Shown here piece after piece: positions 1 to 7,821 of a DNA stretch of 8,335 nucleotides (positions are counted from its first letter, which is position 1; each line of letters starts with the position of its first letter). The stretch spans positions 1-8,335 of the forward strand of contig JAGWZD010000076.1 of assembly GCA_018968995.1 (NCBI GenBank), read 5' to 3'. This DNA comes from Bdellovibrionales bacterium (lineage in GTDB: Bacteria > Bdellovibrionota > UBA1018). The notes beneath the pieces were generated by a model. It saw only the letters and a list, made by a program, of their open reading frames with translations, was not told the DNA's origin and searched no databases. The position numbers and the translations under genes were made by a program.

Positions 1-202
1 GGCGGCGGCGTGAGCGGGATCGGATGCCGGCGCGGCGCGGGGATCGTCGGAGCGTCATGACCGACCTTCGTCGATGCGGGGACGGATGGGTAGATGGTCC
101 GGATCAGACGCTTATGTTTGAACACACCGGACCCTCGCAGGGAAAGCCGGGGGTGAATAGATGCACTCCTTCAGACGCTTACGCTTGGTCGAACGCATGC
201 GC
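1..202. other. G+C-rich left flank, downstream of zorD, no convincing gene
   Basis: This is the stretch after the zorD stop codon. I count 72 G or C in the first 100 bases, clearly richer than the operon (for example 26 of 60 in 3481-3540). Short frames exist: a 60-codon plus-strand frame (24-206), a 28-codon basic minus-strand frame starting 4 nt after zorD (198 down to 112), and a minus-strand frame open from a GTG at 125 to the window edge. None has a recognisable motif or ribosome binding site. Small inverted repeats are present (GGTCCGG at 96-102 with CCGGACC at 127-133; the palindrome CGCATGCG at 194-201), but no T-tract follows them, so I do not call a terminator for the operon. The change in composition may mark the edge of an acquired segment. 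Confidence 0.5.
91..181. repeat. Imperfect 24-bp direct repeat, two copies 67 bp apart
   Basis: Copies lie at 91-114 and 158-181. Each reads TAGATG, seven variable bases, then TCAGACGCTTA; 18 of 24 positions are identical, and differences are confined to the middle seven bases. A short GAAC follows both copies at slightly different distances (120-123 and 191-194). The 67-bp offset is not a multiple of three, so one continuous reading frame does not explain the repeat. It sits just beyond the 3' end of the Zorya operon. No third copy lies one period further left inside the window. It could be a small intergenic tandem repeat, the start of a longer array, or the trace of an insertion or duplication; its function is unknown. 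Confidence 0.5.
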
Positions 203-3200
203 CTAACATGCTGGATAGCAGCCTATTTTTTCGCGCAGATAATTGCGCTCAATGATCTGACTCAGCGTTGGACTATACTGCGCTAAGGCGGTTTGAAGCC
301 AGTCCCGTCCGTGAAGATCCACAGAACAGATTTGAGCTGATCGCTTGCTGCGCTTGCCAAACTTTCTAGCAGTAGTGTGGAGCACTTTTTTTGTGAAAGT
401 AACCCCCAGCGGCTTCTCGAAGAAGGGGGCTGAGCTACAGACAGCTCTGACTCCTTTTTCGCTATCGAGTTTATCATTCTTGGTAAATTTACACTGAATA
501 AGCACATTGGTTCGGCATGGCCCCCAACCCAAGACAATCACATCCGAGCCGTGGTCAGCGCTTTGCGGCGTTAGAATAACTCGCTCTGACTCGCGTTCGT
601 ATAGAACAGCAATAAGTGACTCGAACATTTGCCACGAGAGATGGAGCGCTTCCTCCAATGAGATAGGTGCTTTAAGTTTCCGGCCTTGCTTATCGGCCAG
701 CCCAAATAATTCCGAGATGAGTTCTGGCGCGGTCACCGAATCTGGTGGAACCAAGCCGACAGCACCTTGAAGAGTGCGCTTCTTCTGTAGGAGCCTATGA
801 AGGATAGCGTCGAAAGACGAGAACTCGCTGTGGTTGGCAATCGGCAAATACACTGTGACTGATTTGGTCTGGCCAATACGATAGGCGCGGGCTGTCGCTT
901 GATCCTCCTTCGCTGGGTTCCAGTGACGTTCCAGATGAATCACATGGTTTGCGGCGATGATATTCAAGCCTGCGCCTGCGGCGATAGGCGAGAGCACACA
1001 TACACCAAACCCCGGGCGCCTTGAAAACGCCTCAATCAGGCCGAGTCGAGTCCTTTCAGGGCTGCGGCGGAAAGTTGCTTTAGTGTCTCCGTTGATGATC
1101 GGAACGGGTAAGCCATAGATGACTTCCAAATGGGCAGAAAGTGCCTCCTGGAGGTCTTTGAGCACGCAGAAAATGAGCACCTTTTCGCCTGCGGCTCGAA
1201 CCTCATCGAGTTTGGAGATCAGCCACGCAAGCTTGCCGGATCGTCCTAGAATGCGGCGGCAGTCTTTCTCCGTCTTGGCGACAGGGATTGACCCACCGCC
1301 AATTAAGTCTGGGTGTAGTGAGATCTGCCGCAAATGCCAGAGTGCCGCTAAATGCTGCCCCTTCGCAGCACAATCGGCAGCAGGGTCTGTGTTGTTCACG
1401 GATTCCCGTGCATCGGCATACAGTTCCTCCTGTTCGGCAGTCATCCGACAATCGATTGGGACGATGCTTTTGGCAGGCAACCCTGAGAGGCGTTCCTCTT
1501 TTGTCCGCCGCAGCATGAGTCCGCCAATTTGATCACGTAGTTCTCTGCCAATGTCGTGCATTCTCGCTCGATCTTGGAGCATTGGCGCGATCCACTTCTT
1601 GCGAAAATCAGCGAATGCCCCCAGCGGCCCAGGTTCGGCAGTGTCGAGAATACACCAGAAATCACCGAGATGATTTTCGACAGGCGTTCCAGTAAGCGCG
1701 ATGCGGAATAGAGCACGGAGTGCCTTCGCAGCGATGGTTTGCTGAGCGTTAGGATTTTTGATGTTCTGAGCCTCGTCAAAGATCGCCGCGCCCCACTCTG
1801 CCGCCGCAAAAGAGAAGCGGTAATCCCGCAAAGTCTGGTAGGTCGTGATGACGCAGGATCCAGGAAGGTCAAGGCTTCGCTCCGTGCCATCACCAAAGCA
1901 CAAACCAAACTCACGAACGTTACCTGGCTCTGCAATGTCAACGGCACCAGGACTTCTTCGATAGTGATAAAGTTCGAAATCAGGCTGAGCCATGACGACG
2001 CGAAGAAACGGCCCGGTTGGGTTGCCGAATGCTTTTTCTATTTCGTCGCGCCAGTTCTCCATGAGCGACAATGGCACCACAAAGAGGATGGCCGGAGGCT
2101 CTGTCCTAGTCACATTGCGCCAATGTCGGATCCACTCGGCGAGAGCAATCAATGTGGTGAAGCTCTTGCCTAGGCCCATGTCGTCGGCCAGAAGTGCTCC
2201 AGCTCCCCATGCTCTTTCATCAGGCACAATGTCCTTATTCTTCAACGCACGCTTGGCATGGCCGAGCAACCATCGAATAGCTTCCTCCTGATGCTCCATC
2301 GGCTGGCGGACATACTGGGAAAATTTGGGTTCATACGGAGCCTCTGTGGAACCGCTAATTGAAGCAAAAGACCAACCATAGCCTAGTTCAGTATCATTAG
2401 GAATGATAAGAGGATGGAGGATCGTAGGCTTTTCGTCCGGTGAGGCTTTTTCCTCGTCTGTCCCATCACCTTTACCCTCAGCTCCGGGGTCTGGCCTTGG
2501 TTCAGAGGTGGGCTTCTCGAACTCAGGCTTCGCTCTAAACCATTCTTCTGGATCGCCGTTCGCCGCTCCCATGTAGCCGCCTCGCCATTCCCCAATACCA
2601 GTGACCCGAGGGCTGAACTCCACAGGAACATCGGGAAACACATGGTCACTGAGCCAGCGAACCGGATCGCGCTCGTAGGCTTTTCTTGAAGAGAGGGGCA
2701 CTCTCCGGCGCGTTTTCACGGCACGGGAAATCGCCGTTTGCTCATCATCCAGAAGGATAATGCGTTTCCCCACACGGAGAATCTTTCGCGGCTCTCTCCC
2801 ATCAAGTTGCGCGATTCGCTGTTCTATCTCATCCACCGTGAGATCTGGAAAACCGCCGCGAGGCAGCGGGCACAGGATCAGATCGCCATTTTCAGGGTCT
2901 TCTCTGGTGTGAATCGTAAGTTCACTGGCCCTGACGATGTTTGCTCCTTCACCACGGTAAGCTTCGAGGTCGATTAAGCAGCCTGCATCATGTGCCTCCC
3001 TCAACGAACATAGAAGGGACAAATGGGCCAGCTCATCCTTTGCGGGGAAGCTCTGCCATAATTTGAATGCCGCCAGCGCAGCAAACTGTGCTGCTGTGGG
3101 TAGCAATTTTTCACCAGCTACTTCGAGGATAGGGCCACGTAGTTGCCAGTCCCAAGTCACACTCGCCAGTGGATCCACCAGCCCCAAGCGGGCAGTAAAT

Positions 3201-3517
3201 CCGGGCAAATTTGGCACCGAATCTGTCGCCAACCGCATACCTCCCGACCAAGGGCTGGGTAGCTCAAAAAGCTCACGAGTGTCCTCATCAAATCGCACGG
3301 CATCATCCGTGGAGACAAAAATGCCGTAGTCCACTTCCTGGACTTCAGCTTCCCCACACTCGGCCAGTATTTGCATCCTCCGATAACCACGCTGAACGTT
3401 TGACGGAGCTCTAAGAGATTGAGCCTGCTTCCAGAGCTTTGGAGTTGCAAGGCGCACAGCTAGACCGTCTGCATTCGCAGACCACATGAAGTTAGGCTTG
3501 GAAGAAAATATCAACAT
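203..3517 (-). CDS. zorD: ZorD, SNF2-type helicase/ATPase with C-terminal Mrr-like nuclease (type I Zorya effector)
   Basis: Cytoplasmic effector of type I Zorya, expected to degrade invading phage DNA when the ZorAB motor signals. Counted from ATG 3517 (1104 aa): residues 1 to about 400 are an N-terminal region I cannot assign, with an acidic, proline-rich linker near 332-369. A superfamily 2 SNF2 ATPase follows: Walker A DDMGLGKS (445-452), motif Ia VVPLSLMENW (480-489), Walker B DEAQ (581-584), LTGTP (608-612), motif IV KVLIFC (779-784), motif V around 842-853, and motif VI DQATARAYRIGQ (872-883). A C-terminal Mrr-type PD-(D/E)xK domain starts near 959, with D988, D992 and the Q1008-C-K1010 motif. 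The first codon is uncertain: the frame extends to GTG 3544 (1113 aa), overlapping zorC by 22 nt. ATG 3517 follows the zorC stop by 5 nt. Neither start has a clear ribosome binding site. The gene is full length with no frameshift. A lone SNF2 protein of another defence system is unlikely given zorABC upstream. Confidence 0.95.
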   Translation of the reverse strand: MLIFSSKPNFMWSANADGLAVRLATPKLWKQAQSLRAPSNVQRGYRRMQILAECGEAEVQEVDYGIFVSTDDAVRFDEDTRELFELPSPWSGGMRLATDSVPNLPGFTARLGLVDPLASVTWDWQLRGPILEVAGEKLLPTAAQFAALAAFKLWQSFPAKDELAHLSLLCSLREAHDAGCLIDLEAYRGEGANIVRASELTIHTREDPENGDLILCPLPRGGFPDLTVDEIEQRIAQLDGREPRKILRVGKRIILLDDEQTAISRAVKTRRRVPLSSRKAYERDPVRWLSDHVFPDVPVEFSPRVTGIGEWRGGYMGAANGDPEEWFRAKPEFEKPTSEPRPDPGAEGKGDGTDEEKASPDEKPTILHPLIIPNDTELGYGWSFASISGSTEAPYEPKFSQYVRQPMEHQEEAIRWLLGHAKRALKNKDIVPDERAWGAGALLADDMGLGKSFTTLIALAEWIRHWRNVTRTEPPAILFVVPLSLMENWRDEIEKAFGNPTGPFLRVVMAQPDFELYHYRRSPGAVDIAEPGNVREFGLCFGDGTERSLDLPGSCVITTYQTLRDYRFSFAAAEWGAAIFDEAQNIKNPNAQQTIAAKALRALFRIALTGTPVENHLGDFWCILDTAEPGPLGAFADFRKKWIAPMLQDRARMHDIGRELRDQIGGLMLRRTKEERLSGLPAKSIVPIDCRMTAEQEELYADARESVNNTDPAADCAAKGQHLAALWHLRQISLHPDLIGGGSIPVAKTEKDCRRILGRSGKLAWLISKLDEVRAAGEKVLIFCVLKDLQEALSAHLEVIYGLPVPIINGDTKATFRRSPERTRLGLIEAFSRRPGFGVCVLSPIAAGAGLNIIAANHVIHLERHWNPAKEDQATARAYRIGQTKSVTVYLPIANHSEFSSFDAILHRLLQKKRTLQGAVGLVPPDSVTAPELISELFGLADKQGRKLKAPISLEEALHLSWQMFESLIAVLYERESERVILTPQSADHGSDVIVLGWGPCRTNVLIQCKFTKNDKLDSEKGVRAVCSSAPFFEKPLGVTFTKKVLHTTARKFGKRSKRSAQICSVDLHGRDWLQTALAQYSPTLSQIIERNYLREKIGCYPAC

Positions 3518-3522
3518 AGCTG

Positions 3523-4917
3523 CTATCGCCGTTTCTGGCTCCACTCGATGTGAAAGGTGCTTCGCAGCTCATTCAAGAAGCTCCGAACCCACTCTCCGCT
3601 GTGACGGATGAACACAGGGCATTGTCCTTGGCTGATCCGCAATTCTGAATCGGCATACTGCTGCCGTGTTCGTTCCCAAAATCCAACGACGGGAAATCTT
3701 TGGTGGAACGCCCGTAATGCATAGTTGTGGGTGCCCTCCAGAAGGTAAACATCATCCGTGCAGCGCAGAGCGATGATGCATGTGTCCTCTGTGGTTGAAC
3801 TAAGACTCGCTGTGTTCCACTTATCCCGCATTTTGGCGGGAAGTCGCTGCATGCAGCGGGCATTCAGAACAAGCCGAGCATCCAATATTTTGCCTGTTTC
3901 GAAGCACGTTTCGAGAAGCCGCCTGCGCTCCTCCCATTGGTGGGCAGAAACGGTTCCATCCAGAAAATCGAAAAAGAACTTGAGCGACAGCCCAATGATT
4001 CCTTGAACAGCGAGATTCCACTGAGAAGTCGTGGCCCAGCCCCACCAGGCGGCTACCTCTACTGTGTGTCTCCCCATGCGTGGATCACAGCCAAGTGGAA
4101 TCAGCCACTTGCGCCAGCTTTCGGGCCACTGTCCGCGGCCTTCCTCCTGAACTCTAGATACCATAATGCGCAAGGCCGCAGCTCCTAGACGGAGAGAATC
4201 CACTGCTAGCTTTTCACGCTCATTCTCAATTTCCTGGAGCACCGAGGGTTCAGCCCCAAAGGTGCAACGTTGAAGAGTCTCAAGGAGGTAAACTTGGCGC
4301 AGCTTTTCCGAGAACGCGCCTTTGGCAGGGATGCCGTGGCGATCCATCAATTCCTGCAACGACTCGCCCTTCTTCGCGCTGGCAGCGATTTTGAGGGGGG
4401 CGTCTATTTGGAAGATTCTTTTGCGCTCTCGTGACCAGACTGCGGCACTTCCAGAAACAGCAGATGAACTTTCGGCATAAGCTGCGAACAGCTGTTGGGT
4501 TAGCAATGCGAGGGCTGGCAACGAGTCAAACCTCTCAAAAAAGAGCAGAGTAGCCTGTCGGCGGCGCGATGCGTTCCATCGTTCGCCATCATTTCCAAGA
4601 ATGTCGGCAGCCACCTCTTCATCGAACGGTGGCAGCCAAGGTTGGCCGTGTGATTCGACATAAAGGCTGAGAAGAAGCCGCTGACAGCCGACTTCTGTCG
4701 CCAAGATCTTCTTCAGCTCTCGTGACGGGTTCATGGCTCCCTGCAACCGGTGCCGTAGCTTTTCCTTTCGATTGTTGAAGGCTGGAGAACCGTTGCCAGT
4801 CCCCCACCGTTCTTCGTTTCTCTCCTTCATCTTGGTCAGTAACGCCAGCGGACGCCGGAGCACAGACTCTGGCAGCTTAGGGTCTGGTAGCCTGGGCAGC
4901 TTTAGGTCAAGGTTCAT
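3523..4917 (-). CDS. zorC: ZorC, EH-signature protein (type I Zorya)
   Basis: A 464-aa soluble protein with no signal peptide or membrane segment. Its position between zorB and zorD and its C-terminal features identify it as ZorC. The C-terminal region, from about 375, carries what I read as the EH signature: E394 in LLEGTHNYALRAF and H439 in IRHSGEW. The rest is mostly helical and rich in charged residues, with a basic stretch near 45-57 and several RR or KR pairs that would suit DNA contact. Published work on Zorya describes ZorC as a DNA-binding partner that acts with ZorD; its biochemical activity is less clear than that of ZorD. The ATG at 4917 overlaps the end of zorB by 11 nt, which suggests translational coupling. 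Only a weak GGA lies upstream of the start, with no proper Shine-Dalgarno sequence. Identification rests more on context and the E/H motifs than on overall similarity, because this family is weakly conserved. Confidence 0.92.
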   Translation of the reverse strand: MNLDLKLPRLPDPKLPESVLRRPLALLTKMKERNEERWGTGNGSPAFNNRKEKLRHRLQGAMNPSRELKKILATEVGCQRLLLSLYVESHGQPWLPPFDEEVAADILGNDGERWNASRRRQATLLFFERFDSLPALALLTQQLFAAYAESSSAVSGSAAVWSRERKRIFQIDAPLKIAASAKKGESLQELMDRHGIPAKGAFSEKLRQVYLLETLQRCTFGAEPSVLQEIENEREKLAVDSLRLGAAALRIMVSRVQEEGRGQWPESWRKWLIPLGCDPRMGRHTVEVAAWWGWATTSQWNLAVQGIIGLSLKFFFDFLDGTVSAHQWEERRRLLETCFETGKILDARLVLNARCMQRLPAKMRDKWNTASLSSTTEDTCIIALRCTDDVYLLEGTHNYALRAFHQRFPVVGFWERTRQQYADSELRISQGQCPVFIRHSGEWVRSFLNELRSTFHIEWSQKRR

Positions 4918-5809
4918 GGCTATCCGACAGTTGTAACTTTTGAATCAATGCGTCTGTCTTGGCTTTCATGGCTTTTAGATCACTCTGAAGATCGCCAAGC
5001 TGCCTTTTCTCGGACGCTGCCAACGTAAAGCGTATGTCAATGCGGCGGTCTTCTGGTCTATCAGGTTTCAGCGTTGCTGTAATCTCTGGCGGATGGGTGG
5101 AGCGAGTCTCCGCATAGCCGCTCACAGAGATCAAAGGTCTTGGCCGCTGTTCTGGGTTCGCCGGCAGGTTGCGCAGTTCTTTCATCCGGGAAAGCTCGCC
5201 GGGCTTGAGTGTCCAATAGTTCCACAGGGAGATTGCACGGTAGGTGCTCAAACCCCAATTGCCCATTTTGCGCGTGTCCTGCAAAGCATCCGTGTGCCCC
5301 TCAATGAAGACCGTGTCCAGCATCCGGCGATTGACTTCCTGCTCTAGGGCATGAGCCAGCGCCTGCCCAATAGCGACTGCATTTGACTCAAATTTTGGCG
5401 GCACCTCGAATTCTCCTTTTTCGAAGCTCAAGCCCTGTTCTGGAATGCGAAGGACACTGCCATTTTCAGCTACGATGACCTCTACCCCTCGATCTTTGAG
5501 GTCTTTTTGGATGCCCTCCAGCATGGCTGTCAGTGAGCGTTCGCGCTGACTTACCCCGTCCAACGCACTAGCAATGCTAGTCTGAATGGTTTGGATTTCC
5601 CGAAGGCTCCCAACTAACTCCACGAGCGTTATTTTGATCTTCTCCTGCTCTCGGAGCAGTTCCTCCTTACGCTTTTGCAGCTCAAGCATCGTGACGATGA
5701 GAGCCAGAATGAAGATGGCGAGCAGACTCGCCATCAAATCAGAGAAAGAGAGAACAAACGGGTTCTCTTCACTGGTATTCGGCTTTTGGCGTTTGGTGCG
5801 AGAGAACAT
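4907..5809 (-). CDS. zorB: ZorB, MotB-like stator subunit with OmpA-like peptidoglycan-binding domain
   Basis: Inner-membrane protein that pairs with ZorA to form the motor and anchors it to peptidoglycan. From ATG 5809 it is 300 aa. A short cytoplasmic N-terminus leads into one membrane segment (about 25-43). The preceding motif SFSDLMASLLAIF holds D24, matching the ion-binding Asp at the start of the MotB membrane helix. A charged linker with coiled-coil character follows (about 43-105). The periplasmic OmpA/MotB-type domain shows GHTD (171-174), NWGLSTYRA (184-192), SGYAETR (230-236) and DRRIDIRF (254-261), and a C-terminal helix (about 264-296) ends the protein. The frame is open upstream to 5905, but those 32 extra residues lie wholly within zorA and would put a long basic extension before the membrane helix, so I prefer ATG 5809. 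The zorA stop and this start form TGATCATG, an arrangement that favours reinitiation. Confidence 0.96.
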   Translation of the reverse strand: MFSRTKRQKPNTSEENPFVLSFSDLMASLLAIFILALIVTMLELQKRKEELLREQEKIKITLVELVGSLREIQTIQTSIASALDGVSQRERSLTAMLEGIQKDLKDRGVEVIVAENGSVLRIPEQGLSFEKGEFEVPPKFESNAVAIGQALAHALEQEVNRRMLDTVFIEGHTDALQDTRKMGNWGLSTYRAISLWNYWTLKPGELSRMKELRNLPANPEQRPRPLISVSGYAETRSTHPPEITATLKPDRPEDRRIDIRFTLAASEKRQLGDLQSDLKAMKAKTDALIQKLQLSDSHEP

Positions 5810-5811
5810 GA

Positions 5812-7821
5812 TCAGGCTTTGTGATTGATGCGGCTGATTGCTTCTTGCAGTTCTTCGAGGCTTCCTTCGAGGGCTTGCACCTGAGACTCGTAGCTTTTCA
5901 AGCACTCAGTCACTTTTACGGTCCATTGGTCCATCAGGCTTTGGGTTTGGCCTTCCACTTGGCTTCCGTAGGCGACAATAATTTCCTTCACTCTGTCCCG
6001 CATGGCTGTGAGTCCTGTCTCGGCTCCTTGCAACCACAGACGCTGAAGATCGACGAGAGCCTTATAGCTTGATGCTGCTGACTCTGCCCCTTGGCGCAGA
6101 CTGTTGCCTGCCAAAGAAAGCCCGCTGGAAACTTCGGTGAACGCGACAGGCAAAGGCTTCAAGAGTTCCGTTGTCTGCTTGCTGGCGTTGGCGGCATCAC
6201 GCGAGGCTTCGGATGCACCACGTTGTTCCTGGCTGGCCTGAAGCATTTGCTGACCAAACACCGCAAGTTCGTTGCTCGCTTCCTCCAGACTGGAAGAAGC
6301 CTTACTGAGTTGCTCCGCAATCGTTCCAACCTTGGCAAATTCCTCAACAGCTTTGCCGACCGTTCCTGCAAGGTCTTTCGACAAACTGAGAAGCCGTGCG
6401 CTTCGATCTTCTTCCGACGCTGCCCTTTGTCCTTCTATCTGCTGCTGTAGTTCAGGCTGCCTCGCCAGCAGTGTTTGCAGTTCAGCGATTGGGCCGCCCA
6501 GAGAGCCAATGACGCGTGCTGCCTCTTCAATGGTTTGCCTCAGTTCTGGCAATCGTTCACCCACAGCGCCAAACTTAACTGCGACGTCCTGATTCACATT
6601 GGCGGCTGCGTGTTGGGCTTCTGCGGCTTCCTTGTTGCGGTTCGCTGAAGTCTCAAGGCTCCCATTCATGGCGACAAAGGATTCTGCGGCCTGTTTGATC
6701 TTATCCGAGGCCTCACCCATGCTCGACATGACGGATTCATGGGCATTGAGTTTAGCCACAGCATTCGAGACGGTTGCCTGAGCGGAGGTGACGGCATCAG
6801 CCAAAGAAGTGACCGTCGGACCAAATGACTGCACTTGTCGCGAAAGCTCACTGCTGACTGTGCTGAAATCATCTGTGAAACGCTGGGCCATGCCATCGAT
6901 GGTTTCTTTCAATTTACTTAGCTCGGCAGTTATGGCGGATGATAGAAGTTGGGCAGACTGCTCGGCCAATGGACCTTGCCCTTCACGAGTGGCATTGACT
7001 ACTGCATCCTTGATCTCAGCACCAAGTCTTCCAATGGCTTTTTGCATCTCGTCACCGATCGCTACTGCGAGCCCCTTCAGCAATTCTTCGGAGCTTCGCG
7101 AAGATTGGGCCAACTCCGCCATTGCTTCTTCTGGCACATACCGAGGAACGAGAGCATCCACCCGCTGCTGGAGCTTCCGCACGCCTCCGAGAGCAAATCC
7201 CTCCAAAATCTTCTCGAAAAAGCTGAAAAGCAGACTGGCGCCTACTCCCCAAACGGAGGTGGAAAACGCCACGGCGCAGCCTTGGATGAGCGGAACAATA
7301 CTTGTCTCAAGCTTCTTGAGGTCTTGAAGGTCCAAGCCACCGATGCCGAGTTGGAGGCCCACAAAGGTGCCCAAAACCCCGAGGCCCGTCATAATCCCCG
7401 GCAAGGCTTGAAAAATGCGATTTGAAGACAATCCAGGAGCAAGTCTGTCATCAGTGAAGATTTCATCCGCATCTACTGATCTTCTCAATGCGAACCCACC
7501 TGAGCCATCCTGTTTCAGAACATTCACTAGGTGGTGATTGAACTCGTTGAAAAGTGGGTAATTGTTGTCTCGTCCCAGCGATGCGTGAGCTTCTGCATAG
7601 TCTTTCACGACGATTAGGCGACGGCGGTAAAGAATTGTTCTCCAATATGAACGAAGCGTGGCCAGCAGGGCTATAATGAAGAAAGCACTGCCTAGGTAGA
7701 TAGTTCCCAAGACAAACAGATCGCTCAGACCTTGCGACGCTTCCACATTCGAACCATGAAGCAGTTTGTGCCAAGCCTCAGAGAGACTCCAAGTAGAAGG
7801 GAGGAGGGACGTGATCTTCAT
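5812..7821 (-). CDS. zorA: ZorA, MotA-like stator subunit with long helical cytoplasmic tail
   Basis: First gene of the operon, 669 aa. It is the MotA/ExbB-type proton-channel subunit of the Zorya motor. Membrane segments are visible at about 34-58, 138-160 and 178-202. In the second, GLGVLGTFVGL places T152, and in the third, CAVAFSTSV places S189. These hydroxyl residues, 37 apart, are candidates for lining the ion path opposite ZorB D24. From about 215 to the end runs a continuous Ala/Ser/Glu/Gln-rich helical tail with many short heptad stretches. This tail separates ZorA from flagellar MotA (about 300 aa) and from ExbB/TolQ. If fully helical, its roughly 455 residues would span about 65-70 nm. 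It is thought to pass the signal from the envelope into the cytoplasm. The next in-frame Met is residue 144, so the ATG at 7821 is needed to keep the first membrane segment. I see no Shine-Dalgarno sequence and no strong sigma-70 promoter just upstream. Confidence 0.96.
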   Translation of the reverse strand: MKITSLLPSTWSLSEAWHKLLHGSNVEASQGLSDLFVLGTIYLGSAFFIIALLATLRSYWRTILYRRRLIVVKDYAEAHASLGRDNNYPLFNEFNHHLVNVLKQDGSGGFALRRSVDADEIFTDDRLAPGLSSNRIFQALPGIMTGLGVLGTFVGLQLGIGGLDLQDLKKLETSIVPLIQGCAVAFSTSVWGVGASLLFSFFEKILEGFALGGVRKLQQRVDALVPRYVPEEAMAELAQSSRSSEELLKGLAVAIGDEMQKAIGRLGAEIKDAVVNATREGQGPLAEQSAQLLSSAITAELSKLKETIDGMAQRFTDDFSTVSSELSRQVQSFGPTVTSLADAVTSAQATVSNAVAKLNAHESVMSSMGEASDKIKQAAESFVAMNGSLETSANRNKEAAEAQHAAANVNQDVAVKFGAVGERLPELRQTIEEAARVIGSLGGPIAELQTLLARQPELQQQIEGQRAASEEDRSARLLSLSKDLAGTVGKAVEEFAKVGTIAEQLSKASSSLEEASNELAVFGQQMLQASQEQRGASEASRDAANASKQTTELLKPLPVAFTEVSSGLSLAGNSLRQGAESAASSYKALVDLQRLWLQGAETGLTAMRDRVKEIIVAYGSQVEGQTQSLMDQWTVKVTECLKSYESQVQALEGSLEELQEAISRINHKA

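Noticed and set aside
96..133. Inverted repeat GGTCCGG/CCGGACC as an operon terminator
   Set aside because: The stem is only 7 bp with a 24-nt loop and there is no T-tract on the minus strand after it.
112..198. 28-aa basic minus-strand frame starting 4 nt after the zorD stop
   Set aside because: It is very short, has no ribosome binding site or recognisable motif, and overlaps the direct repeat. Its position alone does not make it a fifth operon gene.
201..273. Integron attC-like 7-mers: minus-strand GTCCAAC and GTTAGGC about 70 bp apart at the end of zorD
   Set aside because: They fit degenerate core-site patterns, but the sequence between them does not fold into the expected long imperfect palindrome, it encodes the ZorD C-terminus, and no matching site is found upstream of zorA.
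1441..1947. 168-codon minus-strand frame inside zorD
   Set aside because: It shares the DNA encoding the SNF2 motifs in the zorD frame and has no recognisable feature of its own.
203..3517. SNF2 helicase of DISARM or a stand-alone restriction-type system
   Set aside because: No DISARM methyltransferase, DUF1998 or phospholipase D gene is present, and the gene follows zorABC without a gap.
6788..7327. 179-codon plus-strand open frame opposite zorA, and similar long antisense frames opposite zorD (1119-1532, 1739-2173)
   Set aside because: They lie wholly inside genes with clear domain motifs, their peptides are Ser/Arg/Ala-rich without motifs, and they are best explained as shadow frames.
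4907..7821. Flagellar MotAB or ExbBD/TolQR stator genes
   Set aside because: The ZorA tail of about 455 residues is far beyond these families, and linkage to an EH-signature protein and an SNF2-Mrr protein identifies Zorya.
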